From Gammaproteobacteria bacterium (lineage in GTDB: Bacteria; Pseudomonadota; Gammaproteobacteria; Pseudomonadales; Porticoccaceae): a DNA stretch of 5,556 bases. The stretch is from the NCBI GenBank assembly GCA_006227015.1, contig SBGI01000122.1, positions 1-5,556 of the forward strand, read 5' to 3'. Positions 1 through 5,556 of the stretch are shown here, one piece after another. The translations under genes and the position numbers were made by a program. Positions within the stretch are counted from its first letter, which is position 1; every line of letters begins with the position of its first letter. Below the pieces are notes generated by a model, which saw only the letters and a program-made list of their open reading frames with translations, did not search any database and was not told the origin of the DNA.

Positions 1-3
1 ATC

Positions 4-489
4 ATGATTTTTACTGCTGGGGATTTACGTCATCTGGTCATTCGGGAAACCCTGAACTACCTGAACGATTGGTCACAAGCTGCTGAGAACCTGCTGTTGG
101 GAACGGCGGCACATGAGTCCGGACTGGGAGGATGGCATGAGGGGCGAAGAGTTGGCCTTTTCCGCATAACCCCCAGTATGCACAAAACGGTTTGGGATAA
201 TTACCTGATTCATCATCCTCAATTGGCCAGTGATATTCGCGGTATCGCCGGCCAACACAGTTTTCTCAAGGATCCCCACGGTGAGCTTGCCACCAACCTG
301 AAATATGCCACAGCCATAGCCTGGATGATTTATCGGCGTGCTGAGCAGACGTTGCCAAGTCCGGCGAACATTGCTGCCCTGGGCACCTTCTGGCATCGTC
401 ACTTTCGCTCACGGCCGCAGGGCTCGGCGAGAGATTTTGTCACCAGCTATCAGCTGCTGATACGCGATGAGTCCCTCGCCGCAGCCTGA
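4..489 (+). CDS. Hypothetical protein, lysozyme/transglycosylase-like, phage-type family
   Basis: This gene encodes about 161 residues with no signal peptide or membrane segment. The layout resembles, from memory of the family, small phage and prophage proteins with a lysozyme-like fold. An N-terminal helix region is followed by LLGTAAHESGLGG (residues 31-43), where Glu38 sits where a catalytic glutamate would be expected. Then come GLFRITPSMH (51-60), WDNYL (64-68), an alanine- and tyrosine-rich helix YATAIAWMIYRRA (101-113) and an aromatic segment ALGTFWHRHF (125-134). Relatives I recall have a glycine-rich loop and a Q-M-E-P type motif where this protein reads R-I-T-P, so activity may be altered or lost. 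The ATG at position 4 fits where I expect the family to begin, but the frame is open to the window edge, so the start and ribosome binding site cannot be verified. It is convergent with der, 13 bases away. That it is a real gene is fairly likely; the lysozyme assignment is tentative. Confidence 0.7.
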   Translation: MIFTAGDLRHLVIRETLNYLNDWSQAAENLLLGTAAHESGLGGWHEGRRVGLFRITPSMHKTVWDNYLIHHPQLASDIRGIAGQHSFLKDPHGELATNLKYATAIAWMIYRRAEQTLPSPANIAALGTFWHRHFRSRPQGSARDFVTSYQLLIRDESLAAA

Positions 490-502
490 GCCGTGTAGAC
501 AC

Positions 503-1894
503 TTATTTCTTTTTGACGTGTTTCATTAGACGCCGTTTTTTTGCCACCTGGCGGGCGCTCAGTTTATTCTTTTTTCCCGCATAGGGGTTGTCACTGGAAC
601 GGTATTCGATTTTGACCGGTGTACCGTGCAGATCCAGAGCCTTACGAAAAACTTTTTCCAGGTACCGGGTGTAATGACTGGGCACTTCGTCGGTTTGATT
701 ACCATGTATCACAATCACTGGCGGATTCTGCCCTCCGGCATGCGCGTAACGTAGCTTGATGCGTCGACCCCTGACCATGGGCGGCTGGTGTTCCGTCACC
801 GCATCCTGAAGGATACGCGTCAGTCGGTTAGTGCCCAGCTTGTCGGTGGCAGCTGAAAACGCTTTTTCAATGGATTCGTAAAGATGACCTACACCGGTAC
901 CATGGAGCGCAGAAATGAAGTGCACATCTGCGAAATCCACAAACCGTAGGCGTCTCTCCAGTTCTGTTTTGATCCAGGCCTTACTGTCCGCCTCAAGCCC
1001 ATCCCACTTATTGACCGCCAGCACCAGTGCCCTGCCAGATTCGATGGTCGTGCCCATCAGGTGTAAATCCTGATCAACCAGGCCTTCGCTGGCATCGATC
1101 AGCAAAACCACCACATTGGCATCTTCGATGGCCTGCAGGGTTTTTACGATGGAAAATTTCTCAACCGCCAATTTAATGTTTTTGCGACGCCGTATCCCCG
1201 CGGTATCAATCAGAGTGTAGTTTTTGCCGCCCCGCTCGTAATCAATGTAGATACTGTCTCGGGTGGTGCCCGGCATATCGAAGACAACTACCCGCTCTTC
1301 TCCCAGCAACCGATTAACCAATGTTGACTTTCCGACATTGGGGCGACCGATAACAGCAATTTTAATGCCGCGTTCCGCTTCTTCTGGCTCGGCCGGAACC
1401 TCCTCGGGAAATGGACTGAGCACCGCTTCCATCAACTGACGGACACCGCGGCCGTGGGTTGCTGTGGTAGGGTAGATATCCTGAATACCCAGCTCAAAAA
1501 ATTCGGCCATGGCGACATCGGGGTTGATGCCATCAATTTTATTGGCAACCAGGTATACCCTGCGGCCTTTGCTCCGCATCTCCTCCGCCAGACGCCTGTC
1601 AACGGGGGTAAGCCCATCGCGGCTATCTACCACCAGTAGAACCGCATCGGCCTCTTCAATGGCCTGCATCGACTGCATTGCCATGGCTGAATCAATGCCC
1701 TCTTCTTCACCGGTAATACCACCGGTGTCGATCAGCATATAACGGCGGCCCTGAAACTCTCCTTCACCGTACTTTCGGTCACGGGTTAGGCCTGGATAAT
1801 TCGCAACCAGTGCATCGTGGCTTTTGGTCAACCGATTAAATAACGTTGACTTGCCTACATTTGGCCGGCCAACTAAAGCGATTACTGGGATCAT
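503..1894 (-). CDS. der: Ribosome biogenesis GTPase Der (EngA), tandem G domains
   Basis: Der is an essential GTPase that acts in late maturation of the 50S ribosomal subunit. The 463-residue product has the diagnostic pair of G domains. Domain 1 has the P-loop GRPNVGKST at 9-17, DTGG at 56-59 and NKID at 118-121. After an acidic linker (about 164-173), domain 2 has GRPNVGKST at 183-191, DTAG at 230-233, NKWD at 295-298 and a G5-like SA at 328-329. A KH-like domain follows (about 350-440), then a lysine/arginine-rich tail ending in KKK, as expected for rRNA contact. The length is slightly below the roughly 490 residues of E. coli Der. The frame stays open upstream to a TTG at 2005, but that codon lies in a terminator loop. 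The ATG at 1894 starts the conserved [12 protein letters not shown] and has only a weak TTGAG ten bases upstream. All GTP-binding motifs are intact. It stands alone, separated from bamB by a terminator. Confidence 0.98.
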   Translation of the reverse strand: MIPVIALVGRPNVGKSTLFNRLTKSHDALVANYPGLTRDRKYGEGEFQGRRYMLIDTGGITGEEEGIDSAMAMQSMQAIEEADAVLLVVDSRDGLTPVDRRLAEEMRSKGRRVYLVANKIDGINPDVAMAEFFELGIQDIYPTTATHGRGVRQLMEAVLSPFPEEVPAEPEEAERGIKIAVIGRPNVGKSTLVNRLLGEERVVVFDMPGTTRDSIYIDYERGGKNYTLIDTAGIRRRKNIKLAVEKFSIVKTLQAIEDANVVVLLIDASEGLVDQDLHLMGTTIESGRALVLAVNKWDGLEADSKAWIKTELERRLRFVDFADVHFISALHGTGVGHLYESIEKAFSAATDKLGTNRLTRILQDAVTEHQPPMVRGRRIKLRYAHAGGQNPPVIVIHGNQTDEVPSHYTRYLEKVFRKALDLHGTPVKIEYRSSDNPYAGKKNKLSARQVAKKRRLMKHVKKK

Positions 1895-1918
1895 TTCACC
1901 GTACTCAAAAATTCTCCG

Positions 1919-1927
1919 GGTATAGCA
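1919..1927 (-). promoter_or_regulatory. Possible der promoter, extended -10 element
   Basis: On the minus strand the sequence TGC-TATACC (1927 down to 1919) resembles an extended -10 element. It would place a transcript start near 1912, about 18 bases before the der ATG. No good -35 hexamer is seen at the proper distance, and the last two bases of the -10 do not match the consensus. The main argument is position: a strong terminator lies just upstream, so der probably needs a promoter in 1895-1980. A second weak candidate pairs TTGTCT (2005-2000) with TATTTA, 16 bases apart, overlapping the terminator. Confidence 0.25.
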
Positions 1928-1980
1928 CCCGATTTCCCAACTTCTGGGGTAGTTGTACTGCGTTTTTTCTTTCCCTGTAA

Positions 1981-2013
1981 ATACAAAAAGCCGCCCTTCA
2001 GACAAAGGGCGGC
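1981..2013 (-). terminator. Intrinsic terminator after bamB
   Basis: Read on the minus strand, a perfect 9-bp stem GCCGCCCTT / AAGGGCGGC (2013-2005 and 1998-1990) encloses the six-base loop TGTCTG. It is followed directly by TTTTTGTAT (1989-1981). The stem is GC-rich and begins 21 bases after the bamB stop codon. On the plus strand no T-run follows the hairpin, so it works in one direction only. It ends the ispG-hisS-yfgM-bamB transcript and separates it from der. Confidence 0.93.
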
Positions 2014-2034
2014 ATCGACAATTTCTACAGCCAT

Positions 2035-3207
2035 TTACTCAATGCTAAAGGCAGACAATTTACCGCTGTTATCCAGTACATAAAGGGTTTCGCCATCGAC
2101 CAACATGGGCGCAGTTACACCAGATCCCACTTTAGCACGAGCGACAAAATGACCGTCAGTCTGGGACATGGCATGCAGGAATCCCTCTGCGTCACCAACA
2201 ACCACAGAACCACTGAAAACGGCCGGGCTACTCAACTTGCGATAGGTTAATTGTGCATTCAGCCACAATTGCTGCCCGCTGCTGGCACGCATTGCCTCCA
2301 CGGCGTCATTCTTCTGAACCAGGTAAATCTGTTCCAGCCCGAAGGCGAGATCGCGCGTAGTTGACGCATCCTGATACCAGATACCACGGCCCGTGGAGCG
2401 GGCTATTGCACCAATTCGGCCCTGATAGCTGGCAACATAAAGCACTTCACCTGACTGTGCTGGCTGACCATCGATATCCACCATGCGCTCAAGCTCGGTG
2501 CGCCCCTGGGGTACTGCTACCCGGTTTTCCCAAATCTCTTCACCAGAGTTCGGGTTCAGGGCGTGCACCTTGCCATTGGCAAAGGTGACAATAACAGCAT
2601 CGTAGCCCACCTGAGGCGATGTGGTACCCCGCAATGTAAGTACCGGCACATCCGCTTCGAAGACCCAGAGTTTTTCTCCATCTTCGGCTTTCAGGCCTAC
2701 TACGCGCCCGTCTTGTGACTGCACAACGACCACAATACCGTTGGTACCGGGCGCCGCCAATATCTCACTGCTCACGTAAGTATGCCAGCGCTGCTCACCG
2801 GTGTTGGCATCCAGTGCGAACACATCACCCAGGGTACTACCGACAAGAACAAGGTCGCCCCCCACGCCGACGCCACCGCCAATGTCGACGTCCAATTCCA
2901 CATTCCAGCGCTTTTCCCCGGAAGTGGCATCAACAGCAGCCACTTCACCCTGGCTATCGGCTACGTAGACCGTACCGTTGAGAATAGCGGGACGAATGCC
3001 ACCATTCACCGAACGATATTTGCCGACGACATTGGTAGACCAGCGCTTGGTAAACCGGGCTTCCTGCATGAAATCCTGCAGTGCGGCAGGCGCAATCTTC
3101 GCACCATCGTCATCAACCTTGGGGCTGCCGAGCGTTTCCTTAAGGGAGGAAATACTGCACCCGGAGATCAACAGGCATGCTGCCAGCAGCCAGGATAAAT
3201 GTCTCAT
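2035..3207 (-). CDS. bamB: Outer membrane assembly lipoprotein BamB
   Basis: BamB is a periplasm-facing lipoprotein of the BAM complex that binds BamA and helps insert beta-barrel proteins into the outer membrane. The 390-residue product (E. coli about 392) begins with a lipoprotein signal peptide: Met-Arg-His, a hydrophobic core, then the lipobox LISGC with Cys17 as the lipidated residue. Ser at +2 is compatible with outer-membrane sorting. The rest is an eight-bladed beta-propeller built from PQQ-type repeats, with D-x-x-x-G-x-x-x-W style blade ends such as DATSGEKRW (93-101) and DANTGEQRW (133-141). LTLRG (190-194) and VDIDGQP (243-249) match segments that, as I recall, contact BamA in E. 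coli, so the interface looks kept. The ATG at 3207 overlaps the yfgM TGA by one base and has AGGGAG seven bases upstream. A TTG one codon earlier is less likely. It is the last gene before the terminator. Confidence 0.96.
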   Translation of the reverse strand: MRHLSWLLAACLLISGCSISSLKETLGSPKVDDDGAKIAPAALQDFMQEARFTKRWSTNVVGKYRSVNGGIRPAILNGTVYVADSQGEVAAVDATSGEKRWNVELDVDIGGGVGVGGDLVLVGSTLGDVFALDANTGEQRWHTYVSSEILAAPGTNGIVVVVQSQDGRVVGLKAEDGEKLWVFEADVPVLTLRGTTSPQVGYDAVIVTFANGKVHALNPNSGEEIWENRVAVPQGRTELERMVDIDGQPAQSGEVLYVASYQGRIGAIARSTGRGIWYQDASTTRDLAFGLEQIYLVQKNDAVEAMRASSGQQLWLNAQLTYRKLSSPAVFSGSVVVGDAEGFLHAMSQTDGHFVARAKVGSGVTAPMLVDGETLYVLDNSGKLSAFSIE

Positions 3208-3905
3208 CAAGCATCTCCCTCTGCTGTATCAACCGGACCTGGGGCTTCAACCTTGGGTGCCACATGGTTGAGCTTCAACTCGATGATGGTACGAGTCTGA
3301 TTGTCATTGAGCACAAGTTTTTGCAGGGCTTCGCGGTAAGCGTCATAAGCTGCCTCCTTATCACCCTTCATCACGTGAAAATCGCCGACTGCCTCCGCAT
3401 AGGCCGAGGCCATGGCGCCGGCTTCAGCACCCTGCAACATGCCAATGGCTGTGTCCAGATTGCCCGCGGCAGCTTCCAGTCGGGCCAGGCGCAGCTTGAT
3501 AATAAGCATTAACCCGTCATCGGCGCCCTTTTCTGCCCATTCAAGCTGGCTTTTAGCCGCATCTATGTCATCGGCTTCCACGGCCAAGCGAGCCAGCAAC
3601 ATAGCTGCATAGCGTGCATACTGAGTACCGGCATGCTCATTTTTCAGCTGCTCTGCAAGCGCTGTCGCTTGCTGGCGCTGCTCTGGCTCCAGTGTTTGCC
3701 CGGGCTGAACCTGTGCCACTTCCATCATCTGCTGATAAACAACTGAGGCCGCTTCCGCCTGAGCCTGACGATGACCTTTCCATAAGTCCCAGCCAAAATA
3801 CCCGCCCACGGCGAGTACAACCACAATCACCGTGGACAGACCGTTCTCTTTCCACCAGCGTTTGAGACTTTCCAGCTGTTCCTCTTCGCTGAGATGTTCT
3901 GCCAC
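3207..3905 (-). CDS. yfgM: YfgM-family membrane-anchored TPR-like protein
   Basis: YfgM is an inner-membrane protein that in E. coli associates with the SecYEG translocon and the periplasmic chaperone PpiD, and helps proteins pass through the periplasm. This 232-residue protein (E. coli about 206) has the expected form. A short charged cytoplasmic N-terminus (1-21, LSEEEQLESLKRWWKENG) precedes a single membrane helix (about 22-43, VIVVVLAVGGYFGWDLW). A long alanine-rich helical periplasmic part with degenerate TPR-like repeats follows (about 46-215), with stretches such as RLARLEAAAGNLDTAIGML (139-157). A short low-complexity tail rich in proline and glutamate (218-232) is the least conserved-looking part. 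The start is GTG at 3905, supported by AAGGTGAGG seven bases upstream, two bases after the hisS stop. Its place between hisS and bamB is the usual gammaproteobacterial arrangement, which strengthens the assignment. Confidence 0.93.
   Translation of the reverse strand: MAEHLSEEEQLESLKRWWKENGLSTVIVVVLAVGGYFGWDLWKGHRQAQAEAASVVYQQMMEVAQVQPGQTLEPEQRQQATALAEQLKNEHAGTQYARYAAMLLARLAVEADDIDAAKSQLEWAEKGADDGLMLIIKLRLARLEAAAGNLDTAIGMLQGAEAGAMASAYAEAVGDFHVMKGDKEAAYDAYREALQKLVLNDNQTRTIIELKLNHVAPKVEAPGPVDTAEGDA
3215..3220 (-). promoter_or_regulatory. Ribosome binding site of bamB
   Basis: The minus strand reads AGGGAG, then seven bases (ATGCTTG), then the bamB ATG. The site lies inside the last codons of yfgM (Glu-Gly-Asp-Ala-stop). 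Its spacing favours the ATG at 3207 over the TTG at 3210 and suggests translational coupling across the TGATG overlap. Confidence 0.8.
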
Positions 3906-3907
3906 TG

Positions 3908-5197
3908 TTAAACCTCACCTTTACTAAAATCGTACTCGTTCAGCATCGCCAGTACCTCGGCAATGCTCATTATTTGCTGGGGTTTTTCCTCACGCAAAAA
4001 CTTCACGGACACATTGCCGCTGGCCGCTTCATCTTCACCGAGAATAAGCGCTATCTGCGCGCCACAACGGTCAGCTTTTTTCATCTGACTCTTGAAGCTA
4101 CCACCACCACAATGGTTTTGTAGGCGTAATTGCGGACACTGGCTTCGCAAGGTTTCACCCAGCTGCAAAGCCTGAACCTGAACATCTCCTGCTGCCAGCA
4201 GATAGACGTCAACTTGCCGGGCGATACTATCCGGTACCACACCAGCGGCGTCAAGCAGCAATACCAAACGCTCGATGCCCATGGCAAAACCAACAGCCGG
4301 CGTTTGTTTGCCGCCCAGCTGTTCTACCAGACCATCGTATCGGCCACCGGCACAGACGGTACCCTGGGCGCCCAGTGCGTCCGTTACCCACTCGAATACC
4401 GTCTTGCCGTAATAGTCCAACCCCCTGACCAATCTGGGGTTCACTGTGTAGGGAACACCTGCACCATCCAGCAAGGCCAGCAGCTGCTGAAAGTGCTGGC
4501 GGGATTCCTCTTCCAGAAAATCGGCCAGCTGCGGTGCACCATCCAGTAGTTTTTGAGTTTCCGGGTTCTTGCTATCCAGGATTCTCATGGGGTTGCTGTA
4601 CAACCGTCTCTGGCTATCCTCGTCGAGCAGCTCTTTACGCGCTTCGAGAAAATCCACCAGGGCATCGCGATAGCGACCACGGGATTCCACGGTGCCGAGT
4701 GAGTTGACCTCCAAGGTCACTACCTTATCGACCCCTAACTGCTGCCATAACCTCCAGATCATGACCAGCTGTTCAGCATCGATATCCGGACCGTCCAATC
4801 CAAACACCTCGATACCGATTTGATGAAACTGCCGCAGTCGACCCTTCTGCGGACGCTCGTAGCGAAACATTGGTCCCTGATACCAGAGTCTCTGCACCTG
4901 GTTAAAGGTCAGTCCGTGCTGTTCACAGGCACGCACACAACCCGCTGTGCCCTCGGGGCGCAGGGTAACGCTGTCGCCATTGCGATCGTCAAAGGTGTAC
5001 ATTTCCTTTTCAACGATATCAGTCACTTCACCAATAGAGCGCTTGAACAACTCGGTGGGCTCAAGAATAGGAAAACGGATTTCCCGGTAGCCGTACCTGG
5101 ACACCAGCTCGGAAACGGTTTTTTCCAGATATTGCCAAACAGGCGACTCATCGGGCAGAAGATCATTCATCCCCCGGATGGATTGAATTTTTTTCAT
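3908..5197 (-). CDS. hisS: Histidine--tRNA ligase (histidyl-tRNA synthetase)
   Basis: This class II synthetase joins histidine to tRNA-His using ATP, in the cytoplasm. The 429 residues (E. coli 424) carry all family marks. The N-terminal [15 protein letters not shown] (3-17) precedes the histidine-binding TLRPEGT (78-84). Motif 2 spans about 103-131, including [15 protein letters not shown] with the ATP-contacting arginine. The histidine-specific signatures are RGLDYY (258-263), whose Arg258 corresponds to the catalytic arginine, and AGGRYDGL (283-290). Motif 3 is GFAMGIERL (303-311). An insertion region (about 170-245) and the anticodon-binding domain (about 328-425) complete it. The start ATG overlaps the ispG TGA by one base (TGATG), with only a weak GAAG upstream, so translation probably depends on coupling to ispG. 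No key residue appears to be missing. The gene lies in an operon with ispG upstream and yfgM downstream. Confidence 0.99.
   Translation of the reverse strand: MKKIQSIRGMNDLLPDESPVWQYLEKTVSELVSRYGYREIRFPILEPTELFKRSIGEVTDIVEKEMYTFDDRNGDSVTLRPEGTAGCVRACEQHGLTFNQVQRLWYQGPMFRYERPQKGRLRQFHQIGIEVFGLDGPDIDAEQLVMIWRLWQQLGVDKVVTLEVNSLGTVESRGRYRDALVDFLEARKELLDEDSQRRLYSNPMRILDSKNPETQKLLDGAPQLADFLEEESRQHFQQLLALLDGAGVPYTVNPRLVRGLDYYGKTVFEWVTDALGAQGTVCAGGRYDGLVEQLGGKQTPAVGFAMGIERLVLLLDAAGVVPDSIARQVDVYLLAAGDVQVQALQLGETLRSQCPQLRLQNHCGGGSFKSQMKKADRCGAQIALILGEDEAASGNVSVKFLREEKPQQIMSIAEVLAMLNEYDFSKGEV
3913..3921 (-). promoter_or_regulatory. Ribosome binding site deciding the GTG start of yfgM
   Basis: The minus strand reads AAGGTGAGG, then TTTAACA, then GTG. 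The strong Shine-Dalgarno match sits in the last hisS codons (Lys-Gly-Glu-Val). It places the yfgM start at the GTG, with no ATG available nearby that would keep the N-terminal charged segment. Confidence 0.75.
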
Positions 5198-5556
5198 CAG
5201 GACTTCGCTATCAGATTTTCTTGTTGTGCTGCCTTCTGGCTGGCCTTGGTGCGAATCAATTGCTCCAGCTCATCAACCAGATTTTCCTGTGCCAGCTTCT
5301 GGCTGGGCTGACCGTCGATATACACCAGGTTATTTGGTGTGCCACCAGTCAGTCCCAGGTCCACTTCCTTGGCCTCCCCCGGACCGTTGACAATACAGCC
5401 AATGACGGCGACATCTATCGGTGTGGTGATATCTTCCAGCCTGGTTTCCAACTCGTTCATAGTTTTGATGACATCAAAATTTTGTCTGGAACAACTGGGA
5501 CAGGCGACGAAATTCACCCCTTTACTGCGCAGTTTGAGGCTTTTCAACATATCCCA
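5197..5556 (-). CDS. ispG: 4-hydroxy-3-methylbut-2-enyl diphosphate synthase IspG, C-terminal part
   Basis: IspG is a 4Fe-4S enzyme of the MEP (non-mevalonate) isoprenoid pathway. It converts methylerythritol cyclodiphosphate into HMBPP. Only the last 119 residues are present, because the gene runs off the right edge; the frame is open from position 5556. The visible part is the iron-sulfur domain. CPSC gives two cluster cysteines (visible residues 19 and 22) and [10 protein letters not shown] gives the third (54) and a conserved glutamate (61). The 35-residue spacing from the first to the third cysteine is the same as I recall for E. coli (270 and 305). By that alignment about 250 residues are missing. 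The tail after [10 protein letters not shown] is helical and variable, as in relatives. The stop overlaps the start of hisS. The Met at 5550 is internal, not the start. Confidence 0.97.
   Translation of the reverse strand, partial: WDMLKSLKLRSKGVNFVACPSCSRQNFDVIKTMNELETRLEDITTPIDVAVIGCIVNGPGEAKEVDLGLTGGTPNNLVYIDGQPSQKLAQENLVDELEQLIRTKASQKAAQQENLIAKS

Larger units (their letters stand above)
1895..2034. other. Intergenic region between bamB and der
   Basis: This 140-base gap is the only sizeable non-coding stretch in the window. From the bamB side it holds a 21-base spacer, the intrinsic terminator and about 86 bases leading to der. In that leader are a weak promoter candidate and two small inverted repeats on the plus strand, CGGGT/ACCCG (1917-1931) and CCCA/TGGG (1936-1948). 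No small gene or known riboswitch is recognisable. Confidence 0.8.

Noticed and set aside
73..402. Minus-strand open frame of 109 codons opposite the left-edge gene
   Set aside because: The plus-strand product has a coherent protein-family pattern; the minus-strand product is low in recognisable motifs.
493..513. Possible plus-strand terminator GTG-TAGA-CAC followed by a T-rich run
   Set aside because: A 3-bp stem is too weak to call a terminator; the T-rich stretch also encodes the lysine tail of Der on the other strand.
1895..2005. 37-residue N-terminal extension of Der from a TTG at 2005
   Set aside because: The TTG lies in the loop of the bamB terminator, the extension looks like translated non-coding DNA, and the family starts at [12 protein letters not shown].
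2782..3198. Plus-strand open frame of 138 codons inside bamB
   Set aside because: It is antisense to the BamB propeller repeats and signal peptide, with no independent support.
4130..4549. Plus-strand open frame of 139 codons inside hisS
   Set aside because: It is antisense to the well-conserved hisS coding sequence, and its translation shows no family features.
4820..5311. Plus-strand open frame of 163 codons across the hisS/ispG junction
   Set aside because: It is antisense to two strongly conserved genes, with no recognisable domain; it is a shadow of their codon use.

Overview
This window looks like an ordinary stretch of a gammaproteobacterial chromosome. On the minus strand it carries the conserved order ispG-hisS-yfgM-bamB-der, with intermediate base composition. 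An outer-membrane BAM lipoprotein (BamB) and a YfgM-type membrane protein beside hisS and der are typical of Gammaproteobacteria. The exact genus cannot be fixed from the sequence; a marine lineage near Cellvibrionales or Marinobacter is only a guess.

Layout, read in the direction of minus-strand transcription (right to left): the 3' part of ispG (5556 down to 5197) runs off the window edge. hisS (5197-3908) overlaps the ispG stop by one base. yfgM (3905-3207) starts with GTG two bases after the hisS stop. bamB (3207-2035) overlaps the yfgM stop by one base. A strong intrinsic terminator (2013-1981) follows bamB and closes this transcription unit. der (1894-503) lies beyond it and probably needs its own promoter or read-through. 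At the left end, a plus-strand gene (4-489) runs convergently into der, with only 13 bases between the two stop codons. Its product resembles, from memory, small lysozyme-like proteins found in phages and prophages. It is the only accessory-looking element here.

Functionally, the cluster mixes essential housekeeping jobs: isoprenoid precursor synthesis (IspG), histidyl-tRNA charging (HisS), envelope protein export and quality control (YfgM), outer-membrane protein assembly (BamB) and 50S ribosome maturation (Der). The shared theme is growth and envelope biogenesis, not one pathway.

The window is almost entirely coding. The only gaps are 490-502 and 1895-2034. I see no RNA gene, CRISPR array, insertion sequence, attachment site or origin, and no convincing new multi-gene system. 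The item most worth a second look is the lysozyme-like gene at the left edge, whose presumed active-site region appears altered.
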